A DNA stretch of 64,000 bases from Lepidurus packardi (taxonomy: Eukaryota > Arthropoda > Branchiopoda > Notostraca > Triopsidae). The notes beneath the pieces are model-generated. The model did not search any database. It was given only the letters and a program-made list of their open reading frames with translations, and was not told the origin of the DNA. Shown here in pieces: positions 25,801-36,963 of the stretch. Each line of letters starts with the position of its first letter. Position 1 is the first letter of the stretch. The stretch lies in contig JAKZAN010000005.1 of NCBI GenBank assembly GCA_023053545.1, positions 8,742,001-8,806,000 of the forward strand, in the 5' to 3' direction. The translations under genes were made by a program, and so were the position numbers.

Positions 25801-26079
25801 GCACGAAATGGCAGGAATGTGGAATGCACCAGCTAGTTTCCCATGCTGATGTGAAGAAAATGTATAGAAAAGCGTGTCTGGTAGTCCACCCTGATAAAGT
25901 AAGGATTTTTTCACTCTTTCATTAAGCTAATGAAAAAGTAGACTAAGTTGATTATGTTTTTTGCCATTTAGCAAACTGGGACAGTGAATGAAAATCTGTC
26001 AAAACTCGTCTTCATGGAATTGAACGACGCTTGGAGTGAATTTGAGAACGATGCATCTCAACAAAACTTGTTTGCGTAA
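19863..26079 (+). CDS. GAK: Cyclin-G-associated kinase / auxilin
   Basis: Coding exons: 19863-20028, 20113-20234, 20286-20394, 20453-20592, 20662-21010, 21070-21219, 21306-21519, 21591-21918, 21995-22128, 22188-22301, 23344-23449, 23503-23675, 23736-23929, 24004-24086, 24153-24675, 24745-25002, 25508-25668, 25725-25898, 25972-26079; 1201 residues (human about 1311). Residues 50-335 are an NAK-family kinase (loop LAEGGFAFV, YALKRL, HRDLKLENVLL, CDFGSA, YRAPE). Residues 415-590 are PTEN-like with HCMDGKASSA; the Arg of an active HCxxGxxR loop is missing, as expected for auxilins. A C2-like domain follows to about 750. The linker has clathrin/AP2 type motifs (DLLNL, FDPF, NPFG, DLLGG). The C-terminal J domain carries VHPDK. 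It recruits Hsc70 to uncoat clathrin vesicles and phosphorylates AP2 mu. Tail to tail with COA7. Confidence 0.97.
22494..22637. repeat. Three 30-bp tandem repeats between 14-bp inverted arms (GAK intron 10)
   Basis: 22533-22622 is three near-identical 30-bp copies (TCATAACTTTAATAAG, then TTTCAATAAATCTA). They are bracketed by CTGCGTCAAAAGAT at 22494-22507 and its exact reverse complement at 22624-22637. This could be a small fold-back or MITE-like insertion. The host intron is the longest in the gene (22302-23343). Confidence 0.7.
22741..23110. repeat. Diverged duplicated blocks with AACCTAACCTAA (GAK intron 10)
   Basis: The block GCAACACGTTCT(T/C)CGGATTTA occurs near 22741 and 22944. The block GAACCTAACCTAAT(T/G)CATTTCCA occurs near 22832 and 23082. 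The spacing differs between copies. They look like parts of a dispersed repeat family that shares the CCTAA motif with the element at 48.0-48.5 kb. Confidence 0.55.
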
Positions 26080-26337
26080 AAATAAGTCCTGTATAAAAGC
26101 GACACTCGTCTTCATTTTTTAGTCGTTGTTAAACTTGCGTTAACAAAAAGCTACAGGAGAAAAAAAAAGTAAAAAGACAAGAATTCTTCGCTGTATTTCC
26201 AGTGTCTCTATGGCGTGGAGCTTTTTTGCCAGCCGTTATGTAGCCAGAATTGATCTGGTTTTATTTTATGTGCAGCACCGTTGAGTGTTTAACGAATTTC
26301 CCTTCGAGATTATCCGTCTCTGTGGTACCCCAGAAGT

Positions 26338-26343
26338 AATAAA
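26338..26343 (+). terminator. Possible poly(A) signal of GAK
   Basis: AATAAA about 260 bp after the GAK stop. It lies just beyond the COA7 stop side, so the two convergent 3' UTRs would nearly meet or overlap (an AATAAA for COA7 on the other strand is the complement of 26260-26265). Confidence 0.4.
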
Positions 26344-26456
26344 GAAAAAGAATGTTATAGATAAGCCGGCGACAACATGACAACGTGTTTTTAACTATTT
26401 GAATTAACTAATTTACATATTTCAGTGGACATTTTTTCGAATTCCAAGTCACAATA

Positions 26457-27202
26457 CTAACGATTTCCTTGTTGGAATTGAATAGTGCGCTGGCCCTTGA
26501 CTTGCTCCTGTAAATCAGAGGCAATAGTTTTGTACTTATCTGCCAAATCGAGGTTCTTTTCCGTCCCATCACCGTTTCGGTACATTTGACTAAGGTTTGC
26601 ACAAGCGTACATGTTCCCTAAATCGCAACTTTTGCTCGAGTACCGGAAAGCTTTAAGTGAATCCTTTTCTATGGTGTTGGGTACTCCACTAAGGAAAAGA
26701 CCGCTGATGTAGAAGCAAGCGACGGCGTTGTTCTTCTCACAAGACTTTTCTAGATATTTTAAGCCCTCTATGTGGTCTTTTTCTTTGGGTAAGTTCTTGA
26801 CGGTCATGACATTCATCAGCCCTGCTTGTAGACAGGAATCGGCATCGCCAAGTGTACAGCCCTTTTTGAAATAATCGAGTGCAAGAGAAGGATTTTCATT
26901 CTTAGTTCCTCTGCCAAGGAAAGCATAAGTGGCGAATTTGTGGCAGCTTCTGGAAAAGTTGTAGTCATCGCAAGTGGTCCTGTAGAGCCGACAGGCCTTT
27001 TCAAAGTCTTTGTTAACGCTTTCCAGGAAGTCGCCCAGTAAATGACAAACTGAGAATTAAGTAAATAAACTTAAGTGTTTTATTTACTTTTTGTTTAGCT
27101 ACCTTCGGGTTTTTTCTCTTTATAGCAGCCAAAGCGATACTCGATGCCCAGGTTTTCTAAAAACGCTTTAACTTCTGTCTCTTCTTTGAAATCAAGAGAC
27201 AT
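26457..27202 (-). CDS. COA7: Cytochrome c oxidase assembly factor 7 (Sel1-repeat protein)
   Basis: Coding exons 27202-27103 and 27049-26457; 230 residues, human about 231. The start MSLDFKEETEVKAFLENLG matches the family N terminus. Five Sel1-like repeats follow, each with paired Cys residues (for example GCTLGDADSC, SCEKNNAVAC, SCDLGNMYAC), ending with the family-typical ACANLSQMYRNGDG. COA7 is a Cys-rich, disulfide-bonded, haem-binding factor of the mitochondrial intermembrane space needed for complex IV. The single intron splits the first repeat region. Neighbour GAK is convergent. Confidence 0.95.
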
Positions 27203-30200
27203 TGTTTTGTTTTCGCGTTTTCGTACGACGGAAAGTGAATTTTGGAAGAACGCATTGCCTTCTCGTTTTTTGGTTCATGAAACAACCACCAGGAGCGCTT
27301 ATGATACAAATAGCGTACCGCTAATGGTTTATAAGACTTAATAGGCATTAAAGTTGATCTTTCAATTTATTTTTACTCAGGCTTTGGAAATATATTGGAG
27401 TGGGAAAATCCGCCAGTTTAAAGATATTCGTGGATTTCCTGGAAGCAGACATCTTGACTGTTCATTATCTACCAGCATGCCGAAACGCCCCTTATAGATG
27501 TTGGCTTCAAGATGTAACTACTGGACGTGGCTGGCAGTTAAGTTTGAGGTCTGTGAGGACCATAGGTTGTCATTGCAAAATTTGTATTCGTACTGTATTT
27601 GCGAGCTTTCAATAAAAATAGTTTAAAGCAAAGAAATGGCCTCGTAATATTTTGAATGATTTTAACTCGTACACCAAAATTAAAGAAGGATTTCTTTTTT
27701 ATATTTTTAAATACATTCAAATAAATACAATATAATGCAAACTTGTGAACATATGCAAAGCATGGCTATAGGAGAACCGTTAAATTTTTATAAATCGAAC
27801 AAAAGACGGATGCTACCCCATATACCGTACACCAGCTCAGTTCATATTTGTACTTATATAAGTTTCAACACCAAATAAATATAAGCGTATGACAGGGTGG
27901 GTAAGGCACAAGTCTCGTAATCGGAAGGTCGTGGGTTCAAATCCCAGTCGAGGCAATTTATTTAGTAAAAAAACGAAATATTAAATGGCTCCCTTTCTCT
28001 GTACCTCATGCCTTCTCTGCAAGTCTCCTATACCTATATTCAAAATTGTGAAGCTTCGGCATCACGAGCTCGAATATCGGGGATAGGAAACCGAGCAGGG
28101 GAGTTGGGATCAGGGAAAGGGGCGAGGCTCTCAATTTTTCGCTATTTTTGAAGGGGACCCTTGATACAGCATTATTCCTTATGGAGAAAAGCCCTGAAAA
28201 AGCTTTTCCAGCTCGAAAAGAAGCCGCGCCCCCTTTTTGGCAGAATCCACCAATAAAATTCGATATTTTTGTTGAGGCCACGCCCCTTCTCGCGGATTTT
28301 TTGAAAAAATCTCGCAAATATTTCCCAATTTACGCTTTTATTAAAAAAATTGCAAATTGTACAATAGATTTTACGAGAAACGTTCTGAGTACAAAAATGT
28401 AAGGAATACTGGGGGAAACAAAACGTCTTATTTCATTAATTTTCGAACCTAATTTTTTTAGCTATGAAAAGTCACAGAACAGAAATATAAACAGATTTTG
28501 GAAAACTGAGCGGCATTGCAATTTTTGGGAGGGAAAGCAATAATTTCACGAAAAGCAAAACGTGGGAAACAATCCTTACAATTCTACTCCATTCTAAATT
28601 ACAATAACACATAAAGTCAAACTCAATAGCTGCTATGTTGAACATCAGGAGCCGTCAATTGTGTCAATCTTGCCTGGAAGTTCAACAGCCATTTAGAAGC
28701 GTTGCTAATTGAAGCGTAAAGTATATAACCACCAGAACTACTGGTACGTGCAAGTAGCAAGGAATCTTATTTAGGGTCGTTCAATAGTGTTCTTCTCTTT
28801 CTGCATGCCAAAATCAGAAAGCCACGAACGTTAAACGCCTACGGTAAATACATTAGGTCTGAAATTCATGTAAACATATGGAAGATAAACATATTACCAA
28901 GAGATCGGTGTAGTTACAGATTTGGCACAAGTTCTTTCTTCATTAAATCTGCACAATCCAATAACTATAATCTCGATCGTGGTAAAATCTTGGATATAAA
29001 CACAATTCGACAGGGGAGTGACATGTATCCAACCTTCTCAGGACCCAACGGTTGAAGAAATTTCTGCTCATTGGCTAACCCCACAGATTCAAACAAATCC
29101 GTGTTAATTACGTCACAAAAAGGAAGACTAGCAGAGATGTAAGGAGGTCGGACTTTCTATTATTACGGAATTATTCAGTTCTATTAAATTATTAGACAGA
29201 TGTTAAACAATCTTTCAGAATCCCATAGATAACTCCCACGTGGCACGCAATGTTTTCAGCCAGCTTCATTCGCATAACAGGCAAACACAGAACTAGGCGA
29301 AGAATTATGGATGTCTCTCCTAGAAAAATCAATACTAGTCATATTAATTACGAACGCGAGCAGAAGTATGACAGTAATAACCCCAGTGGCATCGTCCGTT
29401 TTAAACGTGATAAAACGTCTTCATACCCAAACGTTTGAAATGAAACACCGCATTCAAAACACACCCAAACTCTACACACGAAACTAAATTAATGCTTATG
29501 GATCAATAGGAATGTTCTGTGTTAACTATAATAGGGTAAGATACACAAATTTAGCTTAAAAACAAAAACTATCTTAACAGTTTCTCTCCACACATGTTGA
29601 ACGTTCGGTTGCGCGAGACAGACTGAGGCGAAGCTAGATCGCAAGCTGGGGAGCCCCTCTTGCGGCCTCTTCAGTTGAGCGCGCTATTCAAATCTGATGG
29701 AACTCACAGTAAAAAAAAACATGTAAAGGTTTAACTTATAGAAATAAGACTGTCAAAGTTACTCAGGATAGCGCAGATCAACAATATAAGAAGGAAAACT
29801 GAATAACTGTCTGAAGGATCACATTCTGGTGCATTATCACATCCCTATAACAAAGACCATTCAACGCATATAGGAATTCTATCAGTCAATTTAAGTGATA
29901 CTTATGATGAATGGATTCTTTGAAACGTGATCCTTTCAAAAGGTACTTCTTCGGCACGCTTTTTTTTTTACAAATCCAGACCGTGACAAAGCATAGTGCT
30001 TGGGCTGAAAAGAGGATGGCGGTAGTTTCGAAGTGGCTACAAACTTTCCTGTAGTGCCTCTCCATACTAGGTGCTTCTCGCTTAGATAAGGATTACGCTT
30101 TAGCATTAGCCGGGAGTCATAATATAAAAGAAATAAATCATTCCAACCCCTCGCAGCTTTACGTCATTTGTCTTTTGAAATACTTGCCACGTAAGTTGTC

Positions 30201-30340
30201 TTACGAGGCGTAACGTATTTATAAGGAACGCTTTGATATCCCCGGAAGTTTTCTCTACTTCACACAGTTGCACACAATTTCTCCTACTGTATACTAAGTA
30301 CACTCCATTTATTTAGTCTTAACGTTGCACAAAGAAAGGT
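27203..30340. other. Intergenic, 3.1 kb, between COA7 and SPTLC1
   Basis: A tRNA-derived fragment lies at 27891-27955. A Cys-containing open stretch with an acceptor-like start (TTTTTACTCAG/GCTTTGG at 27379) and AATAAA at 27613-27618 might be an orphan last exon. Around 28.0-28.3 kb are GC-rich stretches with GGCCACGCCCC and GCCGCGCCCCC, probably repeat sequence. No gene recognised between 28.4 and 30.3 kb. Confidence 0.4.
27891..27955 (+). repeat. tRNA-derived fragment (SINE head or tRNA pseudogene)
   Basis: Contains a good pol III B box within GGGTTCAAATCCC and the run AAGTCTCGTAATCGGAAGGT resembling a tRNA anticodon arm with CGT (Thr). The anticodon stem does not pair and the 3' GTCGAGGC has no matching 5' acceptor strand, so it is not a functional tRNA. 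It may be the head of a tRNA-related SINE. Confidence 0.55.
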
Positions 30341-32551
30341 ATGGCACTCCAGTGGGATTTATACGAATTATATTTAGCTTTCTGGCAGGTAACAATTTTA
30401 ATTTGATAATTTCAAACCATTCAACGCTAGCAATTTTGAAGTGAATTAATTATTTTAGGCACCAGCTTACCATTTAATCCTAGAAGGTTTACTTCTGTTG
30501 TGGGTGCTTTGGCTTCTTTTCCGGAAAAGTTACAATCCCGCCGAAGTCACCAATCTCACCGAAAAAGTACATTTCAATAATCTTTATTTCTTTATGCCTA
30601 ATCCATAATCTTATAGGAAAAGAATGACTTGATTGCCACATGGGAACCAGAGCCTTTGGTACCAATACCGCCTAAATCACATCACGCCTTAAGTTCTCGA
30701 GTTGTAGATGGTCGAGTAAGAATAATCGCTTAATTAATTAATGCAAAACACTAAAAGCAGCATCCGCCACTCCTTTTATAATAGATTGGAAAGTACGTCA
30801 GTTTGGAAGGGCGTAACTGCTTGAACTTAGCGTCTCATAACTATCTCGGCTTAGCCGATTCACAAGAATTAGACACTGCAGCAATCAAATGTTTGAAAAA
30901 ATATGGAGTTGGTTCCTGTGGTCCTCGTGGATTCTATGGCACAGTTGGTACGCTTATTCTGTCTGAAATTTAACACGTTTTATGTGTATAACTAAATTTT
31001 GCAAGATTCGTTTGCGGTTTAAATTGCTTTTCTATTCTGTCATTTCCATTTTTTCAGATGTTCATCTTGAATTAGAATCAAGATTAGCCAAATTTATGAA
31101 CTGTCAAGAAGCCGTGCTGTACTCCTACGGCTTTTCCACTAGTGCCAGTGCTATTCCCGCCTATGCCAAACGGGGTGACGTCATCTTCGCGTAAAGTTCA
31201 CCTTGGATCCAAAGAAAACCGATAAATTACTCGTATTTGTTACCTATATTTTTGTAGAGATGAAGCTGTTCACTTTGCTATTCAGAAAGGATTGGATGCT
31301 TCCCGGAGTGAGATCCACTATTTCCGACATAATGATGTGGACCATTTGCGTCAGTTGCTAGAAAAGCAAGCTGTCGAAGAAATCAAAGTAAAGAAAGGAA
31401 TAATATAAATTCTTTTTTATACTAAAAACTTCACCTTTAGAACCCCAAAAAAGCCAAAGTTACCCGCAAATTCCTAGTCGTGGAGGGAGTATATATGAAT
31501 ACAGGCTCTCTTTGTCCCCTACCTGAGTACGTGGAATTGAAAACGAAGTACAAAGTCCGTCTTTTTATTGACGAGACTATCTCTTTTGGTACTATGGGCA
31601 AAAGTGGTCGTGGTATGACTGAATACTATGGCATTCCCGTAAGTAACTCCCCGAAAAATCTCATTGAAAAATACCAAGTTATTTTTTGTTATAAAAAAAA
31701 TTAGACTGATCATGTAGACTTGATTATGGGCAGCTTGGAACACGCCCTCTCTTCCATTGGTGGTTTTTGTGTGGGCACTTCTTATATAGTAGACCACCAA
31801 CGCCTTTCCGGACTTGGCTACTGCTTTTCCGCCTCTTTACCACCCATGCTGGCCGCCGCCGCCATGGCCTCGTTAGACTTGATGGAAGCAGACGAAGCCA
31901 TTCAAGATGAGAAGGAAGGCAGTACTTCCCTTTTTACCACGTTGCGCGACCGTTGTCGTTTTGTACACCAAACCCTCGCCCAATTAACGCCATACATGCA
32001 AACGGACAGCGAGGAAGAATCTCCAATGAAACATCTCCGTCTGGGCGCGGATTACCGCCGTGGGTGCCGCACCCACGACGAAGAAATATTACGGAACATC
32101 ACAGACGAAGTAAAAAAACAAAATTCCTTATTTCCCTAATAGACTGTAAAAATGAATCTTCTAATGGATTCTTAGATTCTCATTTCCTATTACGTTTTTA
32201 ATTAATGTGCTGTCCAACCTAATGAGCTTTTTTTTGTTACCGGGTGACTTTGGTTAATAAGTTTCTAATGAATTTTTGGCTTGCGAAGCTATTTAATTAC
32301 TACAGTATTTTTAGCTTAAGTAGCATTGAGTTAATAAGCTACTACATAATGACGTTTGCAATGTTATCTAGGCTTGTAAAAGAGGCGTAGCCGTGGTGGT
32401 AGCGGCTCAATTACCCGTCGACCGGTACTTGAAAGATCCCAGTATTCGCATTACAGTCAACCGATTGTTAACGGATGAAGAAATTCGCCAAGCGGTATCT
32501 AAACTTCGCCAAGCTGCCGAGAAAGTGCTTCAAGAATCGCCAGTGCAGTAA
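30341..32551 (+). CDS. SPTLC1: Serine palmitoyltransferase, long chain base subunit 1
   Basis: Coding exons: 30341-30388, 30459-30566, 30617-30715, 30785-30947, 31058-31190, 31258-31387, 31441-31638, 31705-32109, 32372-32551; 487 residues (human 473). The N-terminal span [17 protein letters not shown] matches the ER membrane anchor. The alpha-oxoamine synthase fold shows [15 protein letters not shown] (the Cys corresponds to human C133 of HSAN1), [29 protein letters not shown] and [18 protein letters not shown]. As in other LCB1 subunits, the PLP lysine site is absent ([13 protein letters not shown]). It pairs with SPTLC2 to condense serine and palmitoyl-CoA, the first step of sphingolipid synthesis. 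Confidence 0.97.
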
Positions 32552-32619
32552 ACTAGCGCATCACGAGTGCCTAACCGTCCTTCCTTTTTCCACTGTAGTC
32601 AGAACATAATTCCTTGCAC

Positions 32620-32625
32620 AATAAA
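32620..32625 (+). terminator. Poly(A) signal of SPTLC1
   Basis: AATAAA 69 bp after the stop codon. Confidence 0.6.
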
Positions 32626-32720
32626 CACATCCTTACTACAAAAATAGATATATAAATAAAAACCTGTTCTCGTTTAAGTAATTAAATCAGTAACCCAATC
32701 GTGGTATGTGGAGTCATTAT

Positions 32721-32746
32721 TATATATATATATATATATATATATA
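32721..32746. repeat. (TA)13 microsatellite
   Basis: Uninterrupted TA dinucleotide run of 26 bp between SPTLC1 and the Shisa-like gene. Confidence 0.9.
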
Positions 32747-32933
32747 GTGGCGTGATAAAACTTTCCATATTTAGACATTCCCTTTTCTCAATTCAACTTC
32801 AACTAGTGCAGTACATTATTAATCGGCATTAATACTTGCTTGAAGAGTGATACATACAATCTATCCTATGGACATGATGCAAAGGCACCGCTACACCATC
32901 ACTCTCACTAAAAATAGAATTAATTCAGCAAAA

Positions 32934-34332
32934 TTAATTACTGTTTTCTCCATTGTAGTCAGTTATTTGATACCTGAAAGCAACGGAATTCACCAACGAA
33001 TTGGATGACTCGCTTCCTGCCCGGAGGGTATATCGAGGGCACGCGTCTGTACCTGAATCCAAACCAAGTTTGTGAAAGTAACGGCAAAAAATTTCGTAGC
33101 GGAGAACGTGGTGAACGTTGAAAAACAAGGCACGATACAAAACGATTGGCAAGAGAGCGTAAGATTTTTACCTGTTGGTTGCCACGGTATCGATCGCTGG
33201 TAATTGGGCGGAGGATGATTCTGAATCGGACACGCCCTCAAGGACGAAGCTTGGTACTGAGGTGGTAAGTGACTTGCCTGCGAGGCTTGACTGCTGTTTA
33301 CTGGAAGAGGCAAATTCGACGTTCGTGAAACTAATCGCTCTTCCAGATTCTCCGCATCGACTGCTCTGCTTAGGCGCCCATTGTCCAGGCTGAATGGATG
33401 ATCTCGACAGACATTATTGCTCGGACCTCTTCCTGAAAGTGGCAGCGGCGTGATTGGCTGCTGCTGCTGCTGTTGGGCCCAATTGCCGCTCCAAGTCGAG
33501 TTGGTATTCAGTCCACTGGAAAGCGATCGTTCATGTAAAGTTGAGGATCTTTGGAGGCGATAAACTGGCGGTCCTGCTACAAAGAAATAGCAAAAGGAAA
33601 TAAAGCGAGGAAGTAAACTTAAAACACAAAAATCCCCCTCCAATTAGACCCTCCAATTCTCCTCATTTAAACACAAGCTTGGGACATAAAAACTTTGGCG
33701 TTTTGGTCTCGTTTCTATCGATCGTGGCTAGCTTAAGCTAACCACGAACAAGAAAACAAAAGAGATAAAAACGTAAAATAGGAATAAAAAAGATGTACTT
33801 GCCGGTTCTCCTTTTACTGTGTAGCAAGCAACCTGGGCATAAACAACAGGAAATGAGGAGCAAAAGCGCCAAACCTGCTGCAGCCCCTAACGCTATCCCC
33901 AACACTAACAACAATCTATGAAACGAGAAGACAAAAAATTGTTTTTCCTTTGGGCGCGAAAAGTAAGGAGGAAATTCACTTACGGATCTTCATGGACGGT
34001 GACAGGGGCGTTGATATTAGTATGCACGGCTTCGCCGCCAACTTGGCCTTTACAACAATAGCGCCACGTAGCTGTTCCACAACAATACAATTGCTCCCCT
34101 CGATTCGTTAAAGGGCATAAGAACCCTGTATTCCATTTGCCAAATGCATCGACGTATCCGGAGCAAAAGTCCTGGTCCAAAACTACGAAGAGAGAAAAAA
34201 AAAGATTTCGTTATTTATTTTATATCGGGAGCAGACATGGAGGGCAAAAAATTGTAAGTAACCGAAGTCCAATAAGTTAACGCTTGACTTACCCTCATGC
34301 TGGTGATCAAGTAAGAGCCCAGAGTCGACCAT
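32934..34332 (-). CDS. Shisa-like single-pass membrane protein (5' end unresolved)
   Basis: Exons read: 34332-34293 (first ATG visible), 34182-33984, 33915-33803, 33576-33172, 33052-32934; 291 residues from that ATG. The Shisa Cys-rich ectodomain is clear: FCSGYVDAFGKW, GFLCPL, LYCCGTATWRYCC. One membrane span follows (LLLVLGIALGAAAGLALLLL) with a juxtamembrane Cys cluster ISCCLCPGC. The cytoplasmic tail is Ser/Pro-rich with a Gln6 run and two PPxY motifs (LPPQY, PPPNY) that bind WW-domain ligases. The family acts as membrane adaptors on receptors (Wnt/FGF, AMPA). The intron after the membrane exon has a GC donor (ACCG/GCAAGT). A signal peptide is expected but not found, so the true first exon is missing. 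The last exon is the least certain. Confidence 0.8.
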
Positions 34333-34440
34333 TTTTCCGTAGACGACGCGAACACGAACGACTTTACCGCTTCTTGTCAACCAGGAAGGAAATGAGTCTC
34401 CCACCTCCCGCCACCCCAAGATAATAAACCAACTCAACAA

Positions 34441-36434
34441 GAATTACACACACCCTCAAAAAAGGAAAGTTTTTGTCTTCTTCGGCTTAACTTCAACTTC
34501 ACCGCGTTTGGATTCTTCCAAGCTGGTTGGAAATCCCAAACGCTATATAACGACCACACTCGGACGCTCCTCTTCCTTTCCTGAAGTGAAAAAGAAAATA
34601 GCCATTTCACTACACAAAACCCAAACCCCATGAAATCTATGCAATGTCTAGTGGTATTGACTTTTTTGGCATTTGGAACGTGGAGTAATTAAACTTAAGG
34701 ACGTAAAGAAAGTTCGTGAAGATGGATCTAGAACGATCTTGAGAAGATTTCGTAAACATATATTTACAATAATGACATCGCAATTGAAAGTGTTATAGCG
34801 TCTCGTAATAAAAGTAACTGTAATAGGAAATCTGATCTAAAACTCTAATAGTATCTGATCTGACTCATCAGGTACTACATTAATCTACTTCAGTCGCTTA
34901 CTTTTACAGGTCAACGAAACTTACAAGGCTCAATTAAAAGAAAAAAAGTCAGATAGATCTTCACAACTTAATGAGACCTTAATCTACTTCAACTGTTTAC
35001 TTTTACGGGTCTTCGAAAGTTACGAGGCTCATCATTAAAAGAAAAAAGTCTGATAGATCTTCACAACTTAATCTTAAATCTAAACTTCCTTTCAGAAAAG
35101 CATATAACGATCTTATCAACAACAAAACTCGCGAGATTTCTGAAGCATAATTACGACAGACGCTGCCCTATTCTGGATCAGACTAGCAAAGAAATCTAAG
35201 AGAAAAATCTCTCTTCTTTCTGCACTCAAACTTATAAAAAACGTTCCTGCTCGCACTCTTTAAATTTTCTTTTAGAAAAAACAATAAGAGGTTGGGGTTC
35301 AAGATGGATTCGTGCCAAGATCAGTCATGTTCTCTTGTTCTCTGTGCTCGCTCCGCTGCTAGATAACTTTGGTTATTAGCGGAAACAAGGACAGCAGCAG
35401 TAAGCGAGGATTTATAGTGGCCATTGTCGTCTCCGACTTGATTAATGCACCCAGACATTAATTCTGTCACTTCCCCCAAAATTCCGCACAATCCTTACCT
35501 CAAAATCCCAAATTTTATGCGTTCCTCGAAGTTCCCAATTCTCTAAATTCTTGGCTGTCGTAACGTCTTCAGATCTTGATTCCTTCGACTCTTGAATCTC
35601 TGTTCAGCATCCCAGCATGTTACAGATGAAAATCGGTTCCACACGGAGATAAAAAGAAAAGTAAAAACTCCTCACAGGCCAAAAACAGTGCCGCTTCTTC
35701 TTTCCCACTCCACAATGGTCAATCGATGAAAAAACGCGGGTCGTTTTTCATGCCTTCTTCTTTTCTTTCTTCCAGTAAACTGAAGCTGCCAGCTTGTCTT
35801 CTTCTCTATTGATCTCTCTTTCTCTCTCTCAGCGCAGTTTCACACAATCTTAAAAAACTCTTCCTTCCCCCCAAACCCCAACCAGCAATTAAAAGTTCCG
35901 ACGTTTTCCACGTCCAGTTCTTCAATGAACTCAGAATTTCGTCCCTTTCTTCGCCCTTAGCCCACGCGAACTTCGCCAGTATTACCGCACCGTAAACGTG
36001 TCTATCACGCTCTAACTCCAGTCAGACAAGATCTCCTCGAGAAACTCAACAGCTCCAGAACCAAATTTGTGGGGACTGCGTATACGCTATTGGCAGCATG
36101 GGGCTTGCGCCAAAACGACAAATTCTTCTCTTTCTACTCTTTAACTTCTTCTGCTGGCTGCTGTTCTGGGCCGCCGACGCGCCGCAACGACACTGATCCC
36201 GGTCCTAAATTTAACTTCCTCCCCCCCTCTCTCTTGAAACATGCAAAAAACGCCTCCCGTTTTCCCCGGTGACTCTTCTATTCAACTTTTCTCCCCTTAC
36301 AGCTATTTTAGAAAAAAAGGAGAGCTTCGCTTTTTTAAGTGTATTTAAAAAACACCCGAACTTTTACTGCAGGTCGAATTTCTACCCACAAAAAAACCAA
36401 TAAGCCAATATTTTTTTTCTACTTTTAGACGCAA
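34441..36434. other. Intergenic between the Shisa-like 5' side and the APEH 3' end
   Basis: Probably includes the Shisa-like promoter and first exon. A minus-strand ATG at 34631 heads an open frame that could be that exon but does not splice in phase with the known ones. A 99-bp tandem duplication lies at 34881-35072. The rest, including pyrimidine-rich 35.7-35.9 kb, shows no gene. Confidence 0.35.
34881..35072. repeat. Tandem duplication, about 99-bp unit
   Basis: Two direct copies starting TAATCTACTTCA (34881 and 34980) and each ending GATAGATCTTCACAACTTAAT. They are diverged by scattered substitutions. No coding potential is apparent. Confidence 0.75.
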
Positions 36435-36931
36435 TTACGACAAATGCGCTTGGAACCAGAGCGCCGTATTGACAAAGGAATCCATTTCCACTGGCACTTT
36501 CGACAAGGGGTGGCAGTCATCATACTGCAATAACCTTTAAAAAAACAAGATGAAGCTTGAGACAAAACAGCAGAGAGGGGGTTTAAAAATACAGCCTAAC
36601 ACTTCTGAAAAAAGAAATATAAAAAGAAAAAACGTTCCTGAAACCTACAAACCGAAAACATTAACAATGATAACAAGACGCAACAAATATTTAGTTAATA
36701 CGTTATGATCGTGTCGCCTATTGTCGTGCCGTTGATCAACGACAATAGGCGAAAGCCTACGTCGTTCAAAAATAAATAATAAAAAAATAAATTATTCATT
36801 GCGAAGTTGAGTATCTCCATTATGGTGAACCTTCATAGAGAAAGCACGAATATGCACTAGTTAAAGATCGTGTCGCCTATTGTCGTTCCGTTGATCCACG
36901 ACAATAGGCGAAAGCCTACGTCGTTTCACAA

Positions 36932-36963
<32 letters not shown>

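Noticed and set aside
27891-27955. Functional tRNA-Thr(CGT)
   Set aside because: Anticodon stem and acceptor stem do not pair; kept only as a tRNA-derived fragment.
34435-34631. First exon of the Shisa-like gene with start at 34631
   Set aside because: Has a hydrophobic start but its donor does not join the known exons in phase; left open.
36518-36533. Acceptor TTATTGCAG/TATGATGAC for the last APEH exon
   Set aside because: Better pyrimidine context but out of phase; AAAG/GTTATTGCAG restores the conserved VRLL segment and the His base in frame.
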